Shown piece by piece: positions 21,104 through 32,344 of a stretch of DNA of 64,000 bases (the first letter of the stretch is position 1; each line of letters opens with the position of its first letter). A program made the position numbers and the translations under genes. The DNA comes from Protostelium mycophagum (lineage: Eukaryota > Evosea > Variosea > Protosteliida > Protosteliaceae): positions 1 to 64,000 of the forward strand of contig KV921091.1 in assembly GCA_002081555.1 (NCBI GenBank), in the 5' to 3' direction. Under the pieces are notes generated by a model. That model ran no database searches. It was not told the DNA's origin and was given only the letters and a program-made list of their open reading frames with translations.

Positions 21104-24100
21104 TTATGTGATCGATTTCTGAATCAAAAGGAGCAATTCTAATCGCTCATCCTGAGTCAAGTCCTCTATCGCCTCCCTCTTCATCGTTTCAAATTTGTTG
21201 ATGGTGCTCATTGGGACTTCTTGAACTGTGTCATTGAAGATCTTGATCTGTACAAATTTAAGATGAGCACACTACAAGAGTGAATCCACATACCTCTGTC
21301 AAAGTCCTGCCAGCCCATGCAGGCAGTAGTCTGAATCTTTTCAAAACGGAGAAGCAGAGGGAGGCTCCCAACAACACGATGAAGGCGATGTTGATGAGGA
21401 ATAACACCCACTCCACTGCTAGATTTCCGTTACCTGGGAAACCGATGTTACTGATCAGCACGACCATGATGTAACTCATAGTGATGATGCAGAGCGAGGC
21501 CAATTCGAAAGCATTGTCGAGCCAATGTGCGTATGGACTGAACCAGATCTGTACAATCAGGCAGGTGACACAGATGATAAGTGTCACGGCGGCGAGCTGT
21601 GCTGATTCCGCAGTAATCAGAGCCGTTGATAATGCGAAAGACAATCTCCTGAGCAGGAACCACACTTCTGCGTAATACGCGTTCGACTTGTAACACAGGT
21701 ATAGCACTCCAATTTCCCCACAGATCCAGTGTTGTGCTGCATTCAATAAATATCGGTATTCGAATTATGTGTGATTTACCTTGTGGTCCTGATGGTCTGA
21801 ACCTCCACAGTAGGAAAGTGAGAGCGACGAGTACAGCGATGACGAAGAAGATGAGAAGAGCAGAACTCGCTTTGAGCATAGCCAGATAAGAGTCACCTCT
21901 GCAAGGCACATACAGCGCATCATTCAAATATCCTGAACCATCGTAGGGGTCAGAAATACAGTTGTAGACCGAGAAGATCTGCATTTGTTGAGTAAACGAA
22001 CACATATCATCGATCTCATTACCTTCACACTGACAGGAAAATAGAGTAGCTTCATGATGTACACACCCAGTCTGAAACCCCAATTTCTTAATCCCTTTGA
22101 CACCACCTCAATATGCTTCTGTTTGATGGATTTCAATACCGGCTTGGTTTCTGATATCCTCGATTGCAGAAATTGCAAGAGGGCCACTACTGCGGCAATC
22201 ACAGCCAGCGCGAATAATACAATATAAGGAGTGGCGACCACCACAGCATATCTCTGGAAGTAGTTGAATCCTGACATGGAGCATTCAAATCCCATCAAAC
22301 TATGGAGAATCAATACAATTCCCCTTCATTTGTAGAAAATTACCGGAAAAAACTGGTGCTATACACGGCGCCCAGAAAACTGACGTTATTCCCCACAGGA
22401 AAGAATCCTTTGCTGAGAAGAAATCCAGTAGTCTGCAAATAGAAGATCAGAATGGAGGCAGTTCCCCTGTACCAGCTCTCTTCTTTCACTACAGCGATGT
22501 AGAATAACAACGCCGCTCCTGATGATGTGAGACATGATAGTGGAGAAGCACCCATCTCCTTACCTGTGATGGCGAAGAAGAGCATCGATAGGTACAATAG
22601 ATAATTCTCGCAGGGCAGGCACTGGTTACTGTTCTTAAAATAGCCATTTTGACATTCTGAACAGAATCTTCCTTGATATCCATTCTCGCATCGGAATGCT
22701 GAAGACCCTGTAGGATTGCAGGGGTTGCTCCCAATGCTTGAGTTGCGGCATTCCTGAATGATCAAGGCGTTTTCCTGTGATGGAAATGGGAAAAAACCAG
22801 CAGGGACGATCACTTGTGACTGATTCGCTCCTCCTAAACACACTCCGTTGGCAGGACAACCGGTACAAATCCCGTTCCTCAACACGTATCCCACGTTGCA
22901 CAGGCATAAGGTGTAGTTGTAGTACATAGGATCGATCAGAGCCACCATACCAGGAGTCCCGCCAAGCGACGGGCAGACCATGTTCAGGTCCGTCAGCGCG
23001 ATTTGCCCGATGGTGAAGCTGTACTGCGAATTTTCAATATTTGTTGAGATAAAACGCGACAATCATTCTCACGTATAAGAATGCCGGTATGGGTGGATCG
23101 TTAGGACTGGAAGCAAGGAAAGGGTTCTGTTGAAAGTTGATGTATGACAACCTCGGAGCGTTGTTCAGCGAATTAGGGATGATACCAGTCAGGTTATTGT
23201 TCTGGTAATTCAAATGTTGGATGGAGGCGAGGACCTGCTCCTGTCACAAATGACACCCACAATATTACGTACCGTTGATGTAATCGCCATCTGTCCAGTG
23301 AGATGATTGTTAGAGAGATCCACATATTGAATTGTGGCGAGTCCGTAAATAAGGAGTCCGCTGGACGGTCCGCACAGACTACAATTCGAGCACGTGAAGG
23401 ATGTGAGGGTGGTGGCGACGGTTGCGTATAGCATGTTCCACCCAGTCAGTACTACGTTCAGAGGATTCCCTGACATATCGAGTATCTGCATGCTGCTGGA
23501 GCTGACCGTGTTGGGCCATTGCCCCGAGAAATTGCAGTATTTCATCTTGAGAGATTGCAAACTGTTCGTCGCAAGATTAGGTAGGGCTATATATCATCAG
23601 ATTAAGCTCTACCAGATGATCCTACTTGGTCCGAGGAAATTATGTGACGTGTCAAGAGTGATTAAAGTGGTCGTATTGATTGTTGGTATGGAGGTGAAAA
23701 GATTATAGCTGACGTCTATGTTGGCTGCTGATCTCAATAGATTCAAAGGGATGGCTCCGGTGAACATGTTATTGGATATCGTGAAAGTCTCTGTCTAACT
23801 TTAGTTATTTATTGTACGCAAGTCTTTGCTACTCACTGATGAAGGAGTTCGTGAGCTGAGTCGAGTTTAATGCAGAATATATCGCATTTAGATCTCCCGA
23901 TAGATAGTTATTGGAGATGTCCAGGAGAAGTAATTTGGTGTTGCCTCTGGGAGGCAATCCTCCTGTAAAATTGTTGCCTGATAAACTGATCGATGCTAAA
24001 TATGGCAGCAGGAATGGGCCTGTGGGTAACGGGCCAGACAACTGTTTTGTTTAGTGTCATGCAGAAAAAGCATCGCAATCATTACTTGATTATTATTGAA

Positions 24101-25352
24101 GTTGATGGTAGTGAGGCCGGTAGCATTAGCCACAGAGGGTAAGGTGCCAGTAAATTCGTTCGAATATGCCGAAAGCACAGCGAGATAGGCTGGAAAAAAT
24201 CAGACGTGAGAAAATGTATATAATGATTACATGATGTGAACAGAGAAGGTGGTATGGTCCCGTTGATCATGTTATTATCCAAATGAAATACTAATATGTT
24301 GGAGGAATTATAGAAGACGTTGGGGATGATGCCGCTCAGACCGCAACCTTGAAAATTGAAATAAAAAAGGTAAGGAAGATTTCCGATGGAACTGTGTAAG
24401 AATCCTCCAAGAAAGGAAGGAATGGTAAGAGCAAAAGGTGCCTGAAGATGTCAATAAAGAGTATTTGACTTGATAGCCGTACCTGCAGCACATTGACTTC
24501 TCCAAACATGTCGCATGTAATGGAACCATCTCTGACTGGGTATAGACAGGGGTCATAGCTATTGTTGCCGTTGAGGAATCGTCTCCATTGAATGGAATTG
24601 TTCCATGTCCCACTGGCGTCCAGAGATTCCCATATGTTGGTCATGGCTGCCTTGCTCCTCGAAGACATGGGCGAGGATTGGAGGGTTGCGACCAGTCCAT
24701 TGATTGCGTTCGTTCCGTTTTTGAACAACGCCCCAACAGCGTTAGTCACGATGACACTGTGTTTTTGATGAGTCCCAGGCTCATTTTTAGAATGGCGAAC
24801 CTCGGGATTCGGACATCATGCACGGGGTTACCACCGGATCGGATAAATGAAGCTGGGTCCTCCCCATTTTGAGGCACTCGATTCACCATTATCATCGCCA
24901 GAACCCCTGTTTTAAGATATCAACACATGATGCAGACGGCTTGACATACCTTGAGCTTGTGCATATTCTAATTTCAGTGGGAAGGTGCAGGAGCCTCTGT
25001 CTGCCATGACGATGGTATTAGTCCAATTGATGTTACTGGCGTATGAGCATCCAAAACCATTGTAAATCACTTGAGCCGTGATGGGAGTAGTTGGTGCTAA
25101 GCTTCCAAAGTCTATATTTGGAATGCTGTTCCAGTATCTGTTGGCTAAATTTGGAGGAGCATTGATGATCAAGGACAAGCTGACCGTAAATGAAATAAAT
25201 AAGAGATATAATCTAAAGACATCAGCACCACATCATTGTGGTGATCGAACCTTGATACAGTGGTCATTTTCGGTCAGCCTTGTAAGAATGAGGCTTGTGA
25301 TAAAACAAATTTTGATCGTCAAGGGAGCGAAAGGCTCCCTAAGGTTGAGCAT
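21104..25352 (-). CDS. Large LRR membrane protein with PA domain and polytopic C-terminus
   Basis: N-terminal hydrophobic segment (start at 25352 tentative; LYLLFISFTVSLSLIINAPP after the first intron), then a protease-associated domain (about 25180-24920: VIYNGFGCSYA, VMADRGSCTFPLKLEYAQAQG). A plant-type LRR ectodomain follows (24750-23100: NEFTGTLPSV, LDISNNYLSGDL, YVDLSNNHLTGQM), then a Cys-rich EGF/GCC-like stretch (about 22950-22600: CRNSSIGSNPCNPTGSSAFR). Eight or so membrane segments lie at 22580-21290, followed by a short cytosolic tail ending LLLIQKSIT. No kinase domain is present. Probable cell-surface or endolysosomal receptor; ligand unknown. Many N-glycosylation sequons are present. 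About 15 introns. Confidence 0.82.
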
Positions 25353-25569
25353 GAGCAATCCTTTGGCCAAATTTGGCCTCTTCAATATTTTCCCTTGAGA
25401 GATTAACCACCGCCCTGGCGCGAACATCCCCGTGTCCGAAATTTCCCAAGTTTGCGCTCGTACGTTCGGTGTGTTTCAGAGATCAATAGAACGACACTTT
25501 TCGAGGCACCCTGGTTTCTAATGAACAGAACCAAAACACACTAGAGTCTATTTTACGCGAAAGAAGGGT

Positions 25570-28104
25570 TCATTCGTTCTGCATTGTCACTTGGATTTCG
25601 TTTTCCATTATCTTTGCACGCTTCAAGCATCTTGCGGCGAGCAGTTTTTTTCCAGAGGTGAGGAGCTTCTTGGCTTGAGTTCGCTCTGATTCCGCCTACA
25701 CGTTTAAGAATATATCTTTTTAGAGGTATCTGTCACCTTTGCCCTCAGCTGGTTAAGGTACTCTTCCTGATCGAGCTGTCCGGTATCTGCTTTGACTTGA
25801 AGAAGCTGTAGGGCCATCTCTATAAATCGTAAGTGGTGTTGGCTTCGGAACCGTGGTTGTTTCACAAAGGAACGCCTGAATCACAAACTACTCACTCAAT
25901 TGGTCCCGCTTCTCTATCAAGTCCTCCGGAACAGTCTTCTTCATCTCTTTATACTTCTTCATCTTCTCAGAAATGTCGTTGATGCTCCACTCCATCACAT
26001 CGAAGCTGATTATACCGCTCACTCTGCATGTCATCAGCATCATATGCTTTAGAATCGAGCTCACTCATCATCTTCATCATCTTGTGCGTCAGCTGCAGGA
26101 TCTTCCTTCTTCACGGGCTCCTTGGTGACTTTCACGGTGACAGATGTGTATTTGTTGTCTGATGTGGTCGTTCTATTTGTGATACTGACCGTCTCTTTGG
26201 GTGCAGCTGGAGTGGTGGAAGCTGTAGCTGCTGGGTTTTCTCTGGCATCAAGTTTCGGTCTCTCTTTCTGTGGAGATGCACGCATAGAGGGAGGCAATTT
26301 GCTGAGGTCTGCAAAATCGATTATAACAATTTATATTTGATATTCCATTTACATTTAATATCTAAAAATCGGTGATAAATATAATCTCACATACCAATCG
26401 TGTCTCCTTGCTTGGCTTCATTGTAGATGGTCTGAATACGTTTATACTGAACGAGTAGTAACTGTCATATGTTAGGTGATATAGTTTCATTTCAAAGAAG
26501 CAGACCTTCGCCTTTGCGTAATCCTTTGTCTTGTCACCCTCTTTTCTTGCTGTAAGAGCGGCATCCTATTCACGATTATCTTATTCGTATTATATCATAT
26601 ATGTCATTATTTCTCAAGAAGATTGATCATTTCTCATCTACAACCAGCCATAAAACCCCACCTTGTATTCGTTCATTCGGTCCTCTACAACCTCCATATC
26701 TGTCTTCTTCGAAATCGTCTCCTTCGTGATGTCTGGTTTTGGCGGTTCTTTCGTTGTATTTGCGGCGACTTTCTTGACGTCGTCCAGTTGCTTCTTAGTG
26801 TTATCCGGTTCCTTCTTTGTGTTATCCGGTTCCTTTTTTGGGTTATCCGGTTCCTTCTTAGTGTTATCCGGTTCCTTCTTAGTGTTATCCGGTTCCTTCT
26901 TTGTGTTATCCGGTTCCTTCTTTGGGTTATCCGGTTCCTTCTTTGTGTTTTGTGCAGTGTCTGCTTTCTTTACGTTATCCTGTTCCTTCTTTACACTATC
27001 CGGTTCCTTCTTTACGTTATCCGGTTCCTTCTTTGTACTTGCTGCAGTATCCGTCTTCTTCGGATCCGCTTGTGTTTGTGTCGGATTTGGTGGAGGAGGA
27101 ATCACATTTTGTTCTGTATATGTGAATATACTCTATTGCTCACATTCTATACCTATAACTTGCCCCGCTTCTGCCTTCTCCTTCAGGGCCATGACCGACT
27201 TGTATGTCTGTAACTCTTTTGCCGCTGCCTTCAGATCACCGGCCCTCTTGAAATGTAATGCTGAGGCCTTGTACTGCTCGGATAACTTGCTCAATCTATT
27301 CACTGTTTCGGCCTGTCTCTTCGCCTTGGCTGATGTTGTATCAGTGAGATGTGAATGATGCAAAGAGTACCTGTGACTGGCATGACACCACCGATTGATT
27401 TGAATTCTTCGATTAATAATGGATCCTACCAATGGTTAATGTCATTAACAAAGTGTACACAGAGCGATTACTTGAAGATCTTCTTCAGTGAGCCCTCCCT
27501 CTTCGTCAAATTCCACGTCATCCTCAGGCTCCAAATTCAGATCCTCGCCCTCCCATTCATCCTTTCACAACTGAGTATGTAATGTGATTGAGAACATCTC
27601 ACTCCTGCAAGTTGTCGAAGTCCAGCTAACAATTTGGGATCGTTCAAGTCATCCTCTGTCACTTCCACCTAGTATCATCGGTATGGACAACACATGATGG
27701 TACGACGTTGCCTCTTTACGCTTTTACGACAAAGTACATCGTAATAGAAGGGTATGATCAAGAAGATTGCTCACCTCTGGTACCCAATCTTCCTTCTCAT
27801 TGAGAAGATGAGACACATCAGGGATCAATATAGGTTTCTTCTTCATGCTTGTCTCAGCATTTCTGAAAGCATCACTCTCTATTCTTTTTACGAATCGATT
27901 TACTTGATCATCGCCTCCAGATCTGCATCATCTGTGTTCAATAATTCTGAATCATCTACAGGATCTTCCAATAAGGAAGGATCGATACCCAGTTCTCGAA
28001 GGTCATCCTCTTTCTGGTGACGTCAAAAAAACTAGTGATGCGATATTCACCTTGTTCTTCTTTGTTGAGGGAGATTTCTTCCCTCCTCCAAAGAAACGAA
28101 ACAT
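25570..28104 (-). CDS. CC2D1/Lgd-like DM14 protein, no C2 domain
   Basis: Starts MFRFFGGGKKSPSTKK, then DPSLLEDPVDDSELL, VTEDDLNDPKLLAGLRQLAG and DVEFDEEGGLTEEDLQ, the acidic N-terminal blocks typical of CC2D1 proteins. DM14 units are seen at about 27300-27150 (SEQYKASALHFKRAGDLKAA) and about 26570-26410 (ARKEGDKTKDYAKAK...QYKRIQ). The C-terminus is a coiled coil ending KRAKIMENEIQVTMQNE at 25570. CC2D1A/B (fly Lgd) bind Shrub/CHMP4 and tune ESCRT-III polymerisation. The usual C-terminal C2 domain is absent. Between the DM14 units lies a Lys/Glu/Pro/Asp repeat segment not typical of the family. Confidence 0.82.
26796..27038 (-). repeat. Tandem 21-nt repeat coding KKEPDN(T/P/V)
   Basis: About ten 21-nt units (plus-strand form TTATCCGGTTCCTTCTT plus four variable bases) in the CC2D1-like exon, broken once by a degenerate 9-residue unit (KKADTAQNT). 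The heptads are predicted to be disordered and highly charged. High similarity between units suggests recent slippage. Confidence 0.9.
28018..28025. promoter_or_regulatory. TGACGTCA octamer before CC2D1 exon 2
   Basis: On the minus strand the intron ends TTTGACGTCACCAG, placing the octamer four bases upstream of the acceptor. Confidence 0.5.
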
Positions 28105-28272
28105 GATGCTGCAGATGAAAACAAATAATGGTCTCAAAAGTAAGCAATTTATTCTACAACGAGTTGAACCCCACAGACGAACATGACCCTCATTGGTCTC
28201 TCACACCATCTCAAATCTGACGTCTTTATATTGTACTGATATTCTTTGGTTCTAGAATCCCCATTTGAATTG

Positions 28273-28307
28273 GAACAAAAGCCTCTTTATTCCAGAAAAT
28301 GGTTTCT
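28273..28307 (+). repeat. Left copy of 35-bp direct repeat flanking gap
   Basis: Begins GAACAAAAGCCTC and ends AATGGTTTCT directly against the N run. It is identical to 28408-28442. Confidence 0.95.
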
Positions 28308-28407
28308 NNNNNNNNNNNNNNNNNNNNNNNNNNNNNNNNNNNNNNNNNNNNNNNNNNNNNNNNNNNNNNNNNNNNNNNNNNNNNNNNNNNNNNNNNNNNN
28401 NNNNNNN
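28308..28407. other. Assembly gap (100 N)
   Basis: Exactly 100 Ns, the conventional placeholder for a gap of unknown size. Confidence 0.98.
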
Positions 28408-28442
28408 GAACAAAAGCCTCTTTATTCCAGAAAATGGTTTCT
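28408..28442 (+). repeat. Right copy of 35-bp direct repeat flanking gap
   Basis: Starts directly after the N run and repeats the left flank base for base. Confidence 0.95.
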
Positions 28443-28633
28443 GCTGCAAAAAATCTACATTGGTGATTTGTTTAACAAAGAGATAAAATGATATCTATCA
28501 ACCTGTGTTCACTGTCCAGCTACAATTCACACATGGAATATATATTTTTATTCATTAAAGATCTTAGGCCTTGATGTGAAGACGATAGGTGACCGGGAAC
28601 TCTAAAGATAAGGATTTCAATTTATCATATTCT

Positions 28634-29481
28634 TTACTCTGATTGTAATAACATCAGCTCTTCATCGAGTGCTGCTGCCCTGTTTTGTGTGTCTATCAAT
28701 TCCGCCTTCACCTTCTTCGCGATCTCTGTGATCTTCCGCAGTTCTGATTCTTCATCGAACGTACCATCTGCCGTATGATCAGAAATGATAATGTAAAATG
28801 AACTCACAATGTTGGCTGTATTTTGTGACGACAGGTTTAGCTGTGGAATCATCGCTCTGAGCTAATACGGCGTAAAAGTCATCCTTCGGTGAGTTGAATA
28901 TGATTTCATCGTACAATTCCGCCACCACAGGTTTTTTTGGATTTAAGTTCTATTTTTAATGATTGATATATGAGATCATTACATCGTGCAGCACTTACCA
29001 GAGCTGGATCTGCAGAGAATAATTTCAAAAAATGATATAACTCTATTGGCTTTTCTGAGGCATCATGGAAATAGATCTTGATGTTGATCTCAAATTCTCC
29101 CCATCCTACTTCTTGTATCTCAAACGGAAATCTTTCGACAACTATGTGTCATTCAATAACACTCCTTTTAAATTAGAGATCATTAAGCGATCGAGAAAAT
29201 CGATGATTGTCGCCAAACAACGTTAATACCTCTCTTGGGATTTGGAAAACTTGGATGTAGGGTGAACACGACCTTGAAAAATGAACACAATCTTCGATCA
29301 GAACTGAGAATGTAAGACATACCTTCTTTATGTAATACGATATGTCTTCATTTGTGATACTTCTCACAAAACATACCCATTTATGTGTTTTTCCTTCTTC
29401 TGCCTTCTTCCCAAGATAAAAGGAGATGTTTCCGTATGCGATCTTCTTTGTGATACTGTTCTTTACCTTCTTATCTGTCAT
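28634..29481 (-). CDS. YEATS-domain protein, GAS41/YAF9 type
   Basis: From ATG 29481: [20 protein letters not shown], then [52 protein letters not shown] and [15 protein letters not shown], the full YEATS fold with the order seen in GAS41/YAF9. The C-terminus is a coiled coil ([20 protein letters not shown]) ending LLQSE at 28634, as in GAS41, where it contacts partner subunits. YAF9 belongs to SWR1 and NuA4 and reads acetylated or crotonylated histone tails. Short introns split the domain; one has its acceptor in CTAAAAATAG. It shares a 116-bp divergent promoter with LZTFL1. Confidence 0.93.
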
Positions 29482-29597
29482 TACGAATGACCGATGATGA
29501 TGCTGGACCAAAACGGTACTTCACTCGAAAACAATGGCACAAAATACTTTTTGCTTCGGCTTTTTGGACAGAGCCTGATCTGTTGTCCTCAGAAGAT

Positions 29598-31060
29598 ATG
29601 GTCAGCTTGTTTCTTTAATATAACTGCCTCTAAATCTTAACAGTCTGGAGGAAGCATTAGTCCATTTCATGCGGAACAATTAGAAAACTATCTGAGGTTT
29701 GCTCGAAGAAAGCGCGAGAAGCACATTAGAGATGTTCAGGCCAGTTTCACTGAGCAGAAGGATGTAAGGTATGTATTTCATGAGGAACAAAATCCTAATT
29801 CAGGCAGATTGAATGGAGATGAGTACTCGGTAAAGGAGGTGGAAGACATTGTGGATGGTATTTGTGCTGTCGTAAAAAAGGATGTGCAGCAGGTTGGGAG
29901 TTATCATGTGCATGAAATGACCATGGTTTAGGAACTTCTTCACGTGTCGCACACGACATCCCTACTATTGCGTAACATGTTCACACAAGCAGAGACCATC
30001 ATGTTCGATTTATTTGTGGACACCAACTCCTTAGAGAACGAGTGAGGGACCTCGATCATTGCCTACATGTATCTTGTAACACATCGTGCAGACGTCTTTT
30101 GAAGGAAATCGCCAGCTTCGAAGAAGAGTCCATACAGAGAGAGAAGGACCCAAAGAAGGGACTGGCACATCTCTCTATAGCTTCTGACTCTGCTCTGAAG
30201 CACAACATATCTGTACTCTCCGAACAAAACAAAAATTTCAAAGACCAATTCCTCAAGATGCAACAGCAGTACATCGAGCAGAATAAGGAGAAGGCAACTT
30301 TACTGCAAGATTTAGAGAGGGCCCAAAAGGAGCTTGCTAGCCTCGGCAAGAAATTCGAACGATCTCAGGTGACAAACATGCACATGCCCTATCATTTTAT
30401 TCAGACGAATAGAACAATAATAAGGGAGGTGCATCACTCGAAGAATCCTCAAGTGCACCAACAGATAGCTCCTCTGGCAGCACCGCACCACCCAAGGCGA
30501 AGCTGGTACCTCTATCCACCACCTCTTCTTCTAATCAACCAGCTGAAAGCAATACTCCAGGTAAGAGATCACATCATGCCACAGTGAAATTTATTTTATA
30601 GCTGCGCCAAGCGGACCGACACCTGAGCACCTTGCCGTTCTCTCAGAGGTGGGCGATTTAAAGAAGCAAAAGGAGGAGCTGCAGAGAGATGTTGCCGCTC
30701 GTTTGAAAGAATTAGAAGCACAACAAGAAGAAGTGAAGGCGAGGAAGGCGGAGTCCGAGCAGCTGAAGAAAGAGGTCTTATCATCGTTTGATTTATTTTT
30801 ATTTATGGACAAAGGTGGAAGAGAGAAAGAAGGAAGCAGAGGACGCCACAAAAGAATTAGACAGAAAACTAATGCAAAGGTATGTCTATCGTGATCATGA
30901 TGATGATTATTCATCTGGATGCTGATCGAAATGTAGCACACCCTTCATAAATATGAAGAAAATGCTGACGAAAAAGAATCAACAGATAAAACAGTTGAGA
31001 GATGTAGTGGTGAAATATGATCCCGCCGCAGCAGACGCGCTTGGAAAGGAAGACGCTTAA
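29598..31060 (+). CDS. LZTFL1: LZTFL1, leucine-zipper BBSome regulator
   Basis: The ATG (29598-29600) is directly followed by an intron, and exon 2 continues SGGSISPFHAEQLENYLRF. That spacing of 20 residues from Met to the YxRFAR(S/R)KR motif equals the human protein. Downstream exons give EVEDIVDGICAVVKKDVQ, TTSLLLRNMFTQAE, long coiled coils and a C-terminus matching human (LTKKNQQIKQLRDVVVKYDP). A Ser/Pro-rich insert (about 30420-30560) lies between coils. LZTFL1 controls BBSome movement in cilia and binds the BBS9 subunit. Its presence suggests a ciliated life stage or a retained BBSome-related function. Confidence 0.92.
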
Positions 31061-31100
31061 TCTCTCGATGATAATAAAGGCGACACAAAAATGACATACA

Positions 31101-31454
31101 TTAAGTTGATGCAGGAGTCTTCTCCTCTTTAGGTAACCATTTGTGAGGATTGTTGTTCAAGAAGCCCCATTCGGGTACTGTGAGCTGTTGCAAAATCAAA
31201 ATAAATCAAAAGAATGATCCTACAATTGTGGCGACAATGGCTCCAAGACCGAAGAGGACCATGGTGATGAAAAAGTCTTGGAACAGAAATCCAAAGATCC
31301 AACCGACAGCCTGCACATTTCAGATAATGAAAAAGATTTAAAATCTTACCGCGAAGACTCCAATGATGATTTGATATAAGCGCTCAGCGAGTTTCTGTCC
31401 TCTTAAATCCTGAAATTGTCACGAACGATCGCAACATGATTCACTGCTCACCAT
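31101..31454 (-). CDS. SPCS1: Signal peptidase complex subunit 1 (SPC12)
   Basis: The start ATG (31454-31452) stands alone before a 43-nt intron. Exon 2 reads DLRGQKLAERLYQIIIGVFA, followed by two membrane segments (GWIFGFLFQDFFITMVLFGL) and the tail LTVPEWGFLNNNPHKWLP, matching SPCS1 (MDYKGQKLAEQ... HPLKWLP) in order and spacing. About 90 residues. SPCS1 is a non-catalytic ER membrane subunit that shields transmembrane segments from signal peptidase. Three introns of 38-46 nt. No exon exceeds about 90 bases, so simple ORF scans miss this gene. Confidence 0.9.
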
Positions 31455-31568
31455 GCTTCTGATCGATCTATGATTGTTTTTCATACACGTCGCGATGTGA
31501 TTTGCCGTAAGTTCGGCGCGGCAACAACCAGCGAGATCATCTTCTCATGATGATTTTTGGAATCACAG

Positions 31569-32097
31569 ATGACAACAACCGAAGTGGAGGAGAAGGATGT
31601 GTCACATTATATATTCACAAAGAAGAAAGACCTGAGTGATGTCGTCTCAAGTTGGCTGAATGATTATTCTGATGGATTGCCTCCATCAAAAGAGGAGAAA
31701 CAGAAACCTGAGATTGGTTCCACTAATCCGAAGAATGCGCGTCTTGGTGTCGGTGCAAAACCGATTCTTTCTGATCCTCTTACAAGCAAAGTGGAGGGCT
31801 CATTGCTTAAAGGTAGGCAGCGTTCCATCATCTTCGCATTGTGATGATATCAGGTTTGAACATTGGCAAAAAGAGAGCAAGTAATCGAGATGTATTGGTT
31901 GAAGAGCAGAGAGGTGATCGTCTTCTAATTCGTGAGAAATGATTAAATCCATCGCAGAAGAGCGACAAAAAGTCGCGAAAACAAGCTCTGAGGACACAGA
32001 GAGTAAAGCTAATTTAATGACAAAGAAAAGAACACTGGATGTCAGTCAACTGGCACAGAAAACAAAGAAGAAGAAGAGAAAGAATAAATCAAAATAA
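31569..32097 (+). CDS. Small basic, probably nuclear protein, unrecognised
   Basis: From ATG 31569: MTTTEVEEKDVSHYIFTKKK, an acidic N-terminal half (DLSDVVSSWLNDYSDGLPPS), the motif ARLGVGAKPIL, then GLNIGKKRASNRDVL and a very Lys-rich end (KKKKRKNKSK) at 32097, about 150 residues over three exons. The RLGxGAKP block followed by a basic tail resembles several small nucleolar or ribosome-biogenesis proteins, but I cannot name the family. The basic tail would serve as a nuclear or nucleolar localisation signal. Divergent from SPCS1 by 114 bp. Confidence 0.75.
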
Positions 32098-32344
32098 ATC
32101 ATCTTTTGTTGATTGCGTGGACACAAAGGTGAATCATAGAAAACAATCACATATCAGTACTGATTTTTGCCTCAAAGAGGCAGTGTTGTCGTGTGTATTT
32201 TTGGAAATTTAAAAACATTTTGGCTCAACCTTGCTGGCAAAACGAGCTTGGGTTTTCTCAAAATAAAATAGATAAATAAAAGAAATTTTCTTGTGTGTTT
32301 TACAATCGAAGCGGACGTTGCCGCGATCTGTTTATCAGGTCGAG

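Larger units (their letters stand above)
28105..28633. other. Spacer between CC2D1-like and YEATS genes, with gap
   Basis: Holds the promoter of the CC2D1-like gene and the 3' flank of the YEATS gene. It contains the 100-N gap and its duplicated flanks. No other coding or RNA feature is recognised. Confidence 0.5.

Noticed and set aside
24770-24800. Another TTTTTAGAA element like the intronic hairpins
   Set aside because: It lies in an exon of the LRR gene (coding AILKMSLGL) and lacks the left arm.
26796-27038. Second CRISPR-like or minisatellite array
   Set aside because: 21-nt units keep an open frame inside a conserved gene, so it is a coding tandem repeat.
26623-27213. Plus-strand ORF with many hydrophobic repeats resembling a multi-pass membrane protein
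   Set aside because: It is the antisense of the KKEPDN-coding repeat of the CC2D1-like gene; the hydrophobic look arises from complementing Lys/Glu codons.
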